Shown here: positions 1-5,801 of the stretch, one piece after another | Numbering within the stretch: the first letter of the stretch is position 1 | How the letters are laid out: each line of letters starts with the position of its first letter | The notes under the pieces: generated by a model | Database searches by the model: none | Told to the model about the DNA's origin: nothing | What the model saw: the letters and a program-made list of their open reading frames with translations, nothing else | Position numbers and translations under genes: made by a program | NCBI RefSeq assembly: GCF_963974515.1 | Contig: NZ_CAXBDD010000155.1 | Span: 1 to 5,816 of the forward strand | DNA from: Sunxiuqinia sp963974515 | GTDB taxonomy: Bacteria; Bacteroidota; Bacteroidia; Bacteroidales; Prolixibacteraceae | Length of the DNA: 5,816 nucleotides | Direction: 5' to 3'

Positions 1-5
1 GGAGC

Positions 6-39
6 AAAAAAAATGAGGCAGCCTCAATAAGCTGCCTCA
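6..39 (-). terminator. Intrinsic terminator downstream of frr
   Basis: On the minus strand a 9-bp perfect stem (arms 31-39 and 14-22, TGAGGCAGC/GCTGCCTCA) with an 8-base loop is followed at once by eight T residues (the A run at 6-13). This is the textbook rho-independent layout. It lies about 50 bases past the frr stop codon, so it should end the pyrH-frr transcript. On the plus strand no T run follows the hairpin, so it is directional. Confidence 0.88.
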
Positions 40-90
40 AAGCCATGAAAACAATTAAACAATGTTCAGAAAACAGAAAACTAGAAACAA

Positions 91-654
91 TTATATCGTT
101 AAAATCTCTTGATTTTTATCCTCCAATAAGCTGTCGACCTTTTTACCGAAGTTATCGGTCATCTCTTGCACCTCTGCTTCGGCGACTTTTTCCTGGTCTT
201 CAGACAAGCCTTCCTTTAAAAGCTTTTTCAAGCCTTCGTTGGCTTCTTTTCGTGCTCCGCGAATACTGATGCGGGCTTTTTCGCCTTCGTGACTCACTTG
301 CTTGGTCAGGTTTCTCCGGCGTTCTTCGGTCAATGGCGGCACATTAATCCGAATAATCTCACCATTATTTTCCGGATTGAAACCCAAATTTGCATTCATG
401 ATTGCTTTTTCAATGGGCGAAATCATTGTCTTTTCCCAAGGTTGAACAGCAATGCTGCGCGCATCTGGTGTACTGATATTGGAAACCTGATTTAAAGGTG
501 TCATACTTCCGTAGTAGTCAACCACGATTCCGTCTAACATTCTGGTTGAAGCTTTGCCGGCACGAATATGAACCAATTCATTTTCCAAATGGTCAATAGC
601 AGCTTCCATCTTTTCTTTGCAAACTTCAAGTATCAATTCTAATTCTTCTTCCAT
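91..654 (-). CDS. frr: Ribosome recycling factor (RRF)
   Basis: RRF acts in the cytoplasm with EF-G to split the post-termination ribosome so that subunits can be reused. The 187-residue product matches the usual family length of about 185. Family landmarks are visible: IRAGKAS (30-36) in the long-helix domain; VDYYGSMTPLNQV (45-57) and QPWEK (71-75) in the beta domain; NNGEIIRINVPPLTEERRR (96-114); then a charged helical C-terminus with IRGARKEAN (131-139). I chose the ATG at 652-654. The open frame extends 13 codons upstream to a TTG at 691-693, but that codon lies inside a TAnnTTTG promoter element, and the extra residues have no counterpart in the family. The gene follows pyrH on the same strand after a 109-bp gap, a common order in bacteria. 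No clear Shine-Dalgarno sequence precedes the start, as is usual in Bacteroidota. The reading frame is complete and nothing important is missing. Confidence 0.97.
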   Translation of the reverse strand: MEEELELILEVCKEKMEAAIDHLENELVHIRAGKASTRMLDGIVVDYYGSMTPLNQVSNISTPDARSIAVQPWEKTMISPIEKAIMNANLGFNPENNGEIIRINVPPLTEERRRNLTKQVSHEGEKARISIRGARKEANEGLKKLLKEGLSEDQEKVAEAEVQEMTDNFGKKVDSLLEDKNQEILTI

Positions 655-690
655 ATCCAAATAAATGGTCCGTTCTTTTTGTGCTGAGAG

Positions 691-698
691 CAAATATA
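691..698 (-). promoter_or_regulatory. Probable frr promoter, -7 element TATATTTG
   Basis: Read on the minus strand, 698 to 691 is TATATTTG, an exact match to the Bacteroidota primary-sigma -7 consensus TAnnTTTG. It sits in A/T-rich DNA between pyrH and frr, 36 bases before the frr ATG, which would give a leader of roughly 30 bases. No convincing TTTG-type -33 box was found at the usual spacing. The inference is that frr can be transcribed independently as well as by read-through from pyrH. Confidence 0.55.
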
Positions 699-763
699 GA
701 AAAAATTAAAGAATTTTGGAATTTCTTAATTTTTTTAATCAAAAATTGGGCTTTAACCTGGTT

Positions 764-1474
764 TTATACGTGTACAAGTGTTCCAATGTCTTCGCCAGAC
801 AGGACTTTAAGCAGGTTTCCTTTTTTGTCCATGTTGAAAACCACGATGGGTAAATTGTTTTCCTTACACATGGTCGTGGCGGTCAGATCCATCACTTTTA
901 AGCCTTGGTTGTAGATTTCATCAAACGAGATTCGGTCAAACTTGGTGGCGGTCGGGTCTTTTTCGGGGTCGGCAGTATAGATGCCATCAACCCGCGTTCC
1001 TTTCAGCATGGCATCGGCTTCAATTTCAATTCCGCGCAATGATGAACCGGTGTCGGTGGTAAAATAGGGGTTGCCGGTTCCGGCTGAAAAGATAGCGACT
1101 TCGCCTCGTTCCAGGGTTTCAATGGCTTTGTCTTTCGAGTAAAACTCGCCCACGGGCTCCATGCGAATGGCCGTCAAAACTTTCGACTTGACACCATTGG
1201 CTGTGAGTGCCGAATTAAGCGCCAGACTGTTAATTACGGTGGCCAGCATACCCATTTGGTCGCCTTTTACCCGGTCAAATCCTTTGGCTGCTCCACTCAA
1301 GCCGCGAAAAATATTTCCACCGCCAATCACAATACCAATCTGGACACCCAGGGCTACCGCTTCCTTAATTTGAACCGCGTAATCATTCAGCCGCTCCTGG
1401 TCAATACCGTAGGCTTGTTCTCCCATGAGCGATTCGCCGCTCAGTTTTAACAGCACGCGTTTGTATGTCGTCAT
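764..1474 (-). CDS. pyrH: Uridylate kinase (UMP kinase)
   Basis: This cytoplasmic enzyme phosphorylates UMP to UDP with ATP, a committed step toward UTP and CTP. It belongs to the amino acid kinase superfamily and in bacteria usually forms a hexamer controlled by GTP and UTP. The 236-residue length is typical. Visible motifs are the N-terminal KLSGE (10-14), the glycine-rich GGGNIFRG (51-58), DQMGMLATVINSLAL (72-86) for UMP binding, GTGNPYFTTDT (132-142), IEIEADAMLKGTRVDGIYTADP (149-170) and the late MDLTATTMCKEN (195-206). The ATG at 1472-1474 directly precedes the conserved start of the fold (TTYKRVLLKLSGE), so the start is secure. It is the first gene of the pyrH-frr pair and diverges from the DUF4834-like gene. 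The frame is intact and no key motif is missing. Confidence 0.97.
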   Translation of the reverse strand: MTTYKRVLLKLSGESLMGEQAYGIDQERLNDYAVQIKEAVALGVQIGIVIGGGNIFRGLSGAAKGFDRVKGDQMGMLATVINSLALNSALTANGVKSKVLTAIRMEPVGEFYSKDKAIETLERGEVAIFSAGTGNPYFTTDTGSSLRGIEIEADAMLKGTRVDGIYTADPEKDPTATKFDRISFDEIYNQGLKVMDLTATTMCKENNLPIVVFNMDKKGNLLKVLSGEDIGTLVHV

Positions 1475-1491
1475 TTTTATTTTATTTCCTG

Positions 1492-1499
1492 CAAAGGTA
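1492..1499 (-). promoter_or_regulatory. Probable pyrH promoter, -7 element TACCTTTG
   Basis: The minus strand from 1499 to 1492 reads TACCTTTG, an exact TAnnTTTG match followed by C, a favoured context in Bacteroidota promoters. It ends 17 bases before the pyrH ATG, so the mRNA leader would be only about 10-13 bases. An AGGAAA (1490-1485) lies between it and the ATG and would fall at or near the transcript 5' end. No clear -33 box is visible. Confidence 0.6.
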
Positions 1500-1583
1500 A
1501 AAATATTCTAAAATGGATTTCACCCGATATGTTGGCAATTGGGATTTATTAAAGGAATGAATTTCGGTTTCATAATTAATTAC

Positions 1584-1591
1584 TAATTTTA
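1584..1591 (+). promoter_or_regulatory. Possible promoter for the DUF4834-like gene, TAATTTTA
   Basis: This plus-strand octamer matches the Bacteroidota -7 element at five of the six fixed positions (last base A instead of G). A weak TTTC (1562-1565) lies 18 bases upstream as a possible -33 box. It is 22 bases before the ATG at 1614, a sensible distance. The spacer is A/T-rich, so a chance match is quite possible. Confidence 0.3.
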
Positions 1592-1613
1592 CGGCCGCTG
1601 ATTTTCAAGAGTT

Positions 1614-1874
1614 ATGGTACAATTAAATGTGATTTTATTTTTGGTTGGTTTTTTCAGAACCTTATTTGTTATTGTGGTCATTTACTACCTGATCAAGATT
1701 TTAACAAAATATGTTCTGCCTCTGTTTATCAACCAGCCAAAGCAACATCGTGATTTTCGGGATCCCCGGAATTCCAAGCCTGAAGGTGAAGTAACCATCG
1801 AAAAAGATCGCTATAATGGCGGACGGATTCGGAAGGATGAAGGCGAGTATGTTGATTTTGAAGAAATCGATTGA
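1614..1874 (+). CDS. Small single-pass membrane protein, DUF4834-like
   Basis: The 86-residue product has a hydrophobic N-terminal segment (about 6-38, rich in I, L, V and F, with a FFRTL motif at 13-17). A short, charged, probably cytosolic tail follows, ending in GEYVDFEEID (77-86). A membrane helix, a basic linker and an acidic D/E-Y/F-V-D/E-F/Y-E-E-I/V-D ending are what I recall of the Bacteroidota DUF4834 family, whose function is unknown. This match is from memory of the family pattern. There is no lipobox or cleavable signal peptide, so the N-terminus should stay as a membrane anchor. The ATG at 1614 is the natural start because the hydrophobic stretch begins just after it. It lies upstream of glyQS on the same strand with a 119-bp gap, and the two may share a transcript. 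Its role cannot be deduced; the coding call is secure from the non-random protein pattern. Confidence 0.75.
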   Translation: MVQLNVILFLVGFFRTLFVIVVIYYLIKILTKYVLPLFINQPKQHRDFRDPRNSKPEGEVTIEKDRYNGGRIRKDEGEYVDFEEID

Positions 1875-1876
1875 GT

Positions 1877-1911
1877 AGGCGGAGGGCCGAGTGCATGGGC
1901 ACAGGGCCAAG
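1877..1911. repeat. Degenerate 7-base-period G-rich tract
   Basis: Right after the DUF4834-like stop codon the sequence falls into imperfect seven-base units, roughly GGGCCGA (1884-1890), GTGCATG (1891-1897), GGCACAG (1898-1904) and GGCCAAG (1905-1911), with a weaker unit before them. It is much more G-rich than the A/T-rich sequence on its right. It is best read as a decayed simple tandem repeat; no coding role is apparent. Confidence 0.4.
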
Positions 1912-1934
1912 GGGATTGGAAGTCGGACCGGTTC

Positions 1935-1988
1935 ATTTTATCATCAAGGATCAATTTTATCATCAAGTAACAATATTTAATCATCAAT
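1935..1988. repeat. Three copies of ATTTTATCATCAAG before glyQS
   Basis: Two identical 14-base copies (1935-1948 and 1954-1967, period 19) are followed by a third with two changes, ATTTAATCATCAAT (1975-1988, period 21). The last copy ends only five bases before the glyQS ATG, so the array makes up the immediate leader or promoter region of that gene. It could be a local duplication, an operator array, or an untranslated leader with repeated sites. No TAnnTTTG element was found within it. Confidence 0.7.
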
Positions 1989-1993
1989 AACAT

Positions 1994-3547
1994 ATGGCTC
2001 AGGAAGATATTTTTAAGAAGCTGATCGCGCATTGTAAAGAGTATGGATTTGTGTTTCAATCGAGCGAAATTTACGATGGGCTGGGTGCAGTGTACGATTA
2101 CGGACAAAATGGAGTAGAACTTAAAAATAACATCAAAAAATATTGGTGGGACAGCATGGTGATGTTGCACGAAAATGTCGTCGGACTGGATTCGGCTATT
2201 TTTATGCATCCAACCATATGGAAGGCTTCGGGCCATGTCGATGCGTTCAATGACCCCTTGATTGACAACAAGGATTCGAAAAAACGCTACCGCGCCGATG
2301 TACTGATCGAAGAGCAACTGGCTAAGTTCGAGGAAAAAATGGATAAGGAAGTGGCGAAGGCGCAAAAACGCTTTGGCGATGCTTTCGATGAAAAGCAATT
2401 CCGCGAAACCAACCCACGCGTACTGGCCAACCAGGAAAAATGGGACGAATTGCATGCCCAATTTTCGAGAGCCTTAAATGAAAATGACCTGGCTGGGTTG
2501 AAACAAATCATTGTTGATCAGGAAATCGTTTGCCCCATCAGCGGAACCCGCAACTGGACCGATGTGCGCCAGTTCAACCTGATGTTTGGCACTGAAATGG
2601 GATCAACAGCCGATGGGGCGCTGAAAGTTTACCTTCGCCCGGAAACGGCCCAGGGAATTTTCGTCAACTACCTGAATGTGCAAAAAACTGGTCGCATGAA
2701 AATTCCGTTTGGCATCGCTCAAATCGGGAAAGCATTCCGGAATGAGATTGTTGCCCGCCAGTTTATTTTCCGCATGCGCGAGTTCGAGCAAATGGAAATG
2801 CAGTTTTTTGTTCGCCCCGGCTCGGAGCTGGAGTGGTTCGACAAGTGGAAGGAAACCCGCATGAAGTGGCACCAGGCCCTTGGTTTTGGCAAGGAGAACT
2901 ACCGCTTTCACGAACACGAAAAGCTGGCGCACTACGCCAATGCCGCCGTTGATGTGGAATACAAGTTCCCCTTTGGTTTCAAGGAAGTGGAGGGGATTCA
3001 CTCGCGCACCGACTTCGATTTGTCGCAGCACCAGGAGTTTTCCGGGAAGAAAATTCAGTACTACGATCCGGAGCTGGAAAAATCGTATGTCCCCTTTGTG
3101 GTGGAGACCTCCATTGGGGTCGACCGCATGTTCCTGCAAGTGATGTCGGCTTCGTATTTTGAAGAGGAACTGGAAGCAGCCAATGGCAAAACGGACACCC
3201 GCGTGGTGTTGAAGTTGCCTGCACCTTTGGCTCCGATCAAGCTGGCCGTGATGCCCCTGATCAAGAAAGATGGCCTGCCGGAGAAAGCCCGCGAAATTAT
3301 CGACGACCTGAAATTCGATTTCAACTGCCAGTACGATGAGAAAGACTCCATCGGCAAACGTTACCGTCGTCAGGATGCCATTGGAACCCCATTCTGTGCT
3401 ACGGTCGATCACCAAACACTGGAAGATGCCACGGTTACCATTCGCCACCGTGACACCATGCTGCAGGAGCGCGTGGCCATTGCCGACCTGAAGGGAATTA
3501 TCGCCTCGCAAGTGAATTTTAAAGCGTTGTTTGCCAAACTGAAGTAA
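1994..3547 (+). CDS. glyQS: Glycine--tRNA ligase, dimeric (single-chain) type
   Basis: A class II aminoacyl-tRNA synthetase that attaches glycine to tRNA-Gly in the cytoplasm. At 517 residues it is the single-chain alpha2 form (also labelled glyS), not the alpha2beta2 form encoded by separate glyQ and glyS genes. The N-terminal FKKLIAHCKEYGFVFQSSEIY (7-27) is family-typical. Motif 1 lies around HPTIWKASGHVDAFND (72-87). An insertion of about 105-195 is rich in charged helix and includes CPISGTRNW (180-188), leading into RQFNLMF (192-198). Motif 2 spans RPETAQG (215-221) to GKAFRNE (245-251), then FEQMEMQFF (264-272). The glycine-site region GIHSRTDFDLSQHQ (334-347) follows, and motif 3 is ETSIGVDRMF (371-380). 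The anticodon-binding domain covers about 410-510, with DSIGKRYRRQDAIGTPFC (451-468). The ATG at 1994 has no Shine-Dalgarno sequence but gives the expected N-terminus. The gene is intact. It follows the DUF4834-like gene and ends at its own hairpin terminator. Confidence 0.97.
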   Translation: MAQEDIFKKLIAHCKEYGFVFQSSEIYDGLGAVYDYGQNGVELKNNIKKYWWDSMVMLHENVVGLDSAIFMHPTIWKASGHVDAFNDPLIDNKDSKKRYRADVLIEEQLAKFEEKMDKEVAKAQKRFGDAFDEKQFRETNPRVLANQEKWDELHAQFSRALNENDLAGLKQIIVDQEIVCPISGTRNWTDVRQFNLMFGTEMGSTADGALKVYLRPETAQGIFVNYLNVQKTGRMKIPFGIAQIGKAFRNEIVARQFIFRMREFEQMEMQFFVRPGSELEWFDKWKETRMKWHQALGFGKENYRFHEHEKLAHYANAAVDVEYKFPFGFKEVEGIHSRTDFDLSQHQEFSGKKIQYYDPELEKSYVPFVVETSIGVDRMFLQVMSASYFEEELEAANGKTDTRVVLKLPAPLAPIKLAVMPLIKKDGLPEKAREIIDDLKFDFNCQYDEKDSIGKRYRRQDAIGTPFCATVDHQTLEDATVTIRHRDTMLQERVAIADLKGIIASQVNFKALFAKLK

Positions 3548-3563
3548 ACAACGAGTTGATATA

Positions 3564-3611
3564 CAAACTGAAAAGAGGCTGTTTCGAGTGAAGCAGCCTC
3601 TTTTCAGTTTG
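3564..3611 (+). terminator. Long hairpin terminator after glyQS
   Basis: Perfect 18-bp inverted repeat: arms 3564-3581 and 3594-3611, reading CAAACTGAAAAGAGGCTG and its exact complement. In plus-strand RNA the stem continues through a U-G pair and three more pairs (3582-3585 with 3590-3593) to a GAGU tetraloop, 22 pairs in all. On the minus strand the U-G pair becomes A-C, so the plus orientation is favoured. It begins 16 bases after the glyQS stop. The U-rich part lies within the 3' arm (CUCUUUU) rather than after it. Its A/T-tract symmetry may also allow it to stop transcripts arriving from the right. Confidence 0.85.
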
Positions 3612-3643
3612 CGGAAGTGATCAGCTTGCTGATTTTTGGTGAG

Positions 3644-3741
3644 CGGCGGATTCCAAACCGCCGAAAATTAATCGCAGACCGAAAGGGCGCGATGACAAGT
3701 AAGCGAAATCGTGGATCTGCGTCCGCGACACCTGGGGTCGC
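3644..3741. repeat. Palindrome-rich structured intergenic block, unknown
   Basis: Three hairpins sit close together between two terminators. The first has arms CGGCGG (3644-3649) and CCGCCG (3658-3663) around an 8-base loop. The second is compound: outer arms CGCAGA (3673-3678) and TCTGCG (3716-3721), with inner arms CGCGAT (3688-3693) and ATCGTG (3708-3713). The third is GCGAC (3725-3729) with GTCGC (3737-3741). The block is G/C-richer than the other spacers. It does not match tRNA, SRP RNA, tmRNA or RNase P landmarks that I can recognise. It may be a REP-like palindromic element or a degraded mobile remnant; a small structured RNA is a weaker alternative. Confidence 0.45.
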
Positions 3742-3753
3742 TTTCATGAAACT

Positions 3754-3783
3754 AAAAAAAGCCCCATGAATCATGGAGCTTTT
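3754..3783 (-). terminator. Intrinsic terminator after the NCS2 permease gene
   Basis: In minus-strand RNA a 12-pair stem (3783-3772 with 3768-3757, one U-G pair, 3-base loop) runs directly into seven U residues (A run at 3754-3760). The U-G pair would be a C-A mismatch on the plus strand, which fixes the direction. It begins 23 bases past the permease stop codon and should end the DUF5020-permease transcript. Confidence 0.85.
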
Positions 3784-3806
3784 AATATGGTTTTATCGGG
3801 ATTCGC

Positions 3807-5096
3807 CTAGATGATGAATTTCACAATAAAGAGCAAAGCCAGAACATACATGACAATGGACACATCTTTGTGCTTTCCGGTCAGCAGTTTCAGCACGACG
3901 TAGGCCAACATACCGAACACGATTCCTTCGGCAATGCTGTAGGCCAATGGCATCATGATAATGGTGAAAAAGGCTGGAATCGACTCGGTGAAGTCTTCCA
4001 TATCAATTTTCAGAATGGGTGTTAGCATGAATAAACCAACAATGATCAGCGCTGGTGCGGTTGCTGCTCCCGGAATCATGATAAACAGCGGAGCAAAAAA
4101 CAAGGCGACCAGGAACAAACCCGCTACGGTCAGCGAAGTCAGTCCGGTACGTCCACCTTCAGCAACACCCGAAGCACTTTCTACATAAGTGGTTACCGTA
4201 CTGGTTCCCAGCATGGCGCCAAATGTTGTTCCAATCGCATCGGCAAACAGGGCTTGCTTGGCCCGTGGCACCTTGCCATCCGGGGTCAGCATATCCGCTT
4301 TCGATGAAACACCAACCAGGGTTCCAACGGTATCAAACATATCAACAAACAGGAAGGTGAACAACACGATCAGCATGTCGATGGTGAAAATCTGGTGGAA
4401 ATCGAATTTGAAGAAAATGGGTTCGATAGAGGGAGGCAATGAAACCAGATGCCCTTCAGGCAGATGGGTGACTCCAAATGGAATCCCGGCGATGGTAGCC
4501 GCGAAGATTCCAATCAATAAAGCGCCTTTGACTTTTAAAGCCAGCAGAATTCCGATGAGCAATACGCCGAATAAGGCGATTAAAACGCTCGGTGATCCCA
4601 TATCTCCCAAACCAACCAATACAGCATCGTTGTTGACGATGACGCCGGCACCCTGCAAGCCAATAAAGGCGATAAACAGCCCAATACCTGCAGATACCGC
4701 ATGCTTCATCGACATGGGAATGGCATTGATAATGAGTTCGCGAATGTTGAAGGCCGTAAGAATCAGGAAAATGATCCCTTCCAGGAAAACGGCAGTTAGT
4801 GCAAATTGCCAGCTGTAGCCCATACCCAACACAACCGTGAAGGCAAAAAAGGCATTCAGTCCCATTCCGGGAGCCAATGCAAAAGGCAGGCGGGCCACCA
4901 GGGCCATGACCAAAGTAGCCACCAAAGCCGAAAGGGCTGTGGCGGTGAAAAGGGCGTTTTTATCCATTCCGGTGGCGCTCAAAATGCTGGGGTTAACCGC
5001 CAGGATGTAGGCCATCGTCATAAAGGTCGTGATTCCCGCTAAAACTTCCGTTTTTACGGTGGTGTGGTTTTCATCGAGTTTGAAAAAACGTTTCAT
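3807..5096 (-). CDS. NCS2-family purine base permease, AzgA/PbuG/GhxP-like
   Basis: This inner-membrane protein should import purine bases, such as hypoxanthine, guanine or adenine, by proton symport, as studied members of the AzgA branch of NCS2 do. The 429-residue length fits this branch. The start is typical: a short cytosolic FKLDENHTTVKTEVLAGITTF (5-25), then TMAYILAVNP (27-36). Further signatures are APGMGLNAFF (75-84), KHAVSAGIGLFIAFIGLQ (131-148), FVDMFDTVGTLVGV (250-263, acidic residues at the substrate site in the NCS2 fold) and GTSTVTTYVESASGVAEGGRTGLTS (297-321). Repeated hydrophobic segments through to residue 429 suit about 12-14 membrane spans. The exact substrate cannot be read from sequence alone. 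The gene begins 17 bp after a DUF5020-like outer-membrane protein gene, with no promoter visible between them. A terminator follows. It is intact. Confidence 0.93.
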   Translation of the reverse strand: MKRFFKLDENHTTVKTEVLAGITTFMTMAYILAVNPSILSATGMDKNALFTATALSALVATLVMALVARLPFALAPGMGLNAFFAFTVVLGMGYSWQFALTAVFLEGIIFLILTAFNIRELIINAIPMSMKHAVSAGIGLFIAFIGLQGAGVIVNNDAVLVGLGDMGSPSVLIALFGVLLIGILLALKVKGALLIGIFAATIAGIPFGVTHLPEGHLVSLPPSIEPIFFKFDFHQIFTIDMLIVLFTFLFVDMFDTVGTLVGVSSKADMLTPDGKVPRAKQALFADAIGTTFGAMLGTSTVTTYVESASGVAEGGRTGLTSLTVAGLFLVALFFAPLFIMIPGAATAPALIIVGLFMLTPILKIDMEDFTESIPAFFTIIMMPLAYSIAEGIVFGMLAYVVLKLLTGKHKDVSIVMYVLALLFIVKFII

Positions 5097-5114
5097 GTTT
5101 GTGGAAGTTTTAGA

Positions 5115-5801
5115 TTAAAAGGTCCACTTGGCTGCCAAGGTTGGATTGATCTGGAATCCGTCTTTTGCAAAATTATTGCTCATCTCTATTTCAGTACCGA
5201 AAGCGAAATTAGAGCAGACGTTATACCACAATTGTGGCTCAGTTAAAAAGCGGTAGTCGGTTCCCCAGAACATTTCTTCTTTCCAGAAATCGGCAAAACC
5301 AGTAAAAGTCAATTTATTTTGCAGCATTTGAACCGTCCAAACGGCAGTCAATTGGAAAGCAGCATCTTCCTTGTCTTTAATGTATTTGTAGTTGGCCTGC
5401 AAGGTCAGGATTTTTGAGAAGTCGGCCGATGCCCAAGTGCGTTCAACTCCAGCCAACCAGCAATTTTCAATCGGAATGAACGGAGCGCCTGCACCGTCGA
5501 GCTTTAATACTCCACCGTTAAATTCCACACGCGGCATGAATTTTTGGGTTTCGGTCCATTTAAAGGCCCGTGCAATTTCCCAATAAGCCAGAGAAAAACC
5601 GTTGTCTACATCGCGTTCGTCCGAGCTGTAATCCATATCAACAAAGAAAAAGGTTGAACCGTACTTGTCTGGACGGAACATTTCAACCGTTGTTGTGACC
5701 AGTTTTCGGGTTTCCCCCAAATCATAATGCAGTTGTACATTTTGTGCAGTAGCACCCAAGGCGACAACGCTCACAAAAAGAGCCAGTAAAAGTTTCTTCA
5801 T
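5115..5801 (-). CDS. DUF5020-like outer-membrane beta-barrel protein (putative nucleobase/nucleoside channel)
   Basis: The 228-residue product begins with a signal peptide (basic MKK, hydrophobic 4-17, likely cut near ATA-Q at 19-20). The mature chain has alternating, aromatic-rich strands and no long hydrophobic helix. It ends in ...AAKWTF, with the terminal Phe typical of outer-membrane barrels recognised by BamA. TTTVEMFRPDKYGSTFFFVDMDY (36-58), AYWEIARAF (72-80), FTGFADFW (166-173) and FLTEPQLWYN (185-194) fit my recollection of Bacteroidota DUF5020, a family related to Tsx-like nucleoside channels. That relation is remembered, not computed. The gene precedes the purine permease by 17 bp on the same strand, which supports a role in letting purine bases or nucleosides cross the outer membrane. 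The ATG at 5799-5801 starts the signal peptide. Only 15 bases of upstream sequence are in the window, so promoter and regulation cannot be judged. Confidence 0.8.
   Translation of the reverse strand: MKKLLLALFVSVVALGATAQNVQLHYDLGETRKLVTTTVEMFRPDKYGSTFFFVDMDYSSDERDVDNGFSLAYWEIARAFKWTETQKFMPRVEFNGGVLKLDGAGAPFIPIENCWLAGVERTWASADFSKILTLQANYKYIKDKEDAAFQLTAVWTVQMLQNKLTFTGFADFWKEEMFWGTDYRFLTEPQLWYNVCSNFAFGTEIEMSNNFAKDGFQINPTLAAKWTF

Noticed and set aside
655..693. N-terminal extension of RRF from the TTG at 693
   Set aside because: The TTG overlaps a TATATTTG promoter element and the added residues have no match to the family; the ATG at 654 gives the standard length.
1875..1993. T-box or other leader riboswitch controlling glyQS
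   Set aside because: The spacer is only 119 bp, is mostly repeats, and shows no T-box sequence or terminator/antiterminator pair.
1811..2461. A 216-codon minus-strand frame spanning the DUF4834-glyQS spacer
   Set aside because: It covers the end of one good gene, both repeat tracts and the start of glyQS in antisense. Its hydrophobic look comes from the complement of charged codons. No start signals support it.
2603..3511. A 302-codon open frame on the minus strand
   Set aside because: It lies wholly antisense to glyQS, shows no family motif and has low-quality protein composition; glyQS has every class II motif in the other strand. It is a shadow frame.
3620..3637. ATCAGC/GCTGAT inverted repeat followed by five T as an extra terminator
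   Set aside because: The stem is only six bases with a two-base gap and it lies past the much stronger hairpin at 3564-3611; chance is likely.
3612..3750. A standard RNA gene (tRNA, SRP RNA, tmRNA, RNase P) or riboswitch in the convergent spacer
   Set aside because: None of the landmark sequences of these RNAs is present, and a riboswitch makes little sense between two gene ends.
4189..4818. A 209-codon open frame on the plus strand
   Set aside because: It is antisense to the NCS2 permease, is rich in Ser/Pro/Thr/Lys without domain pattern, and lies next to another open frame that is also antisense. It is a shadow frame.
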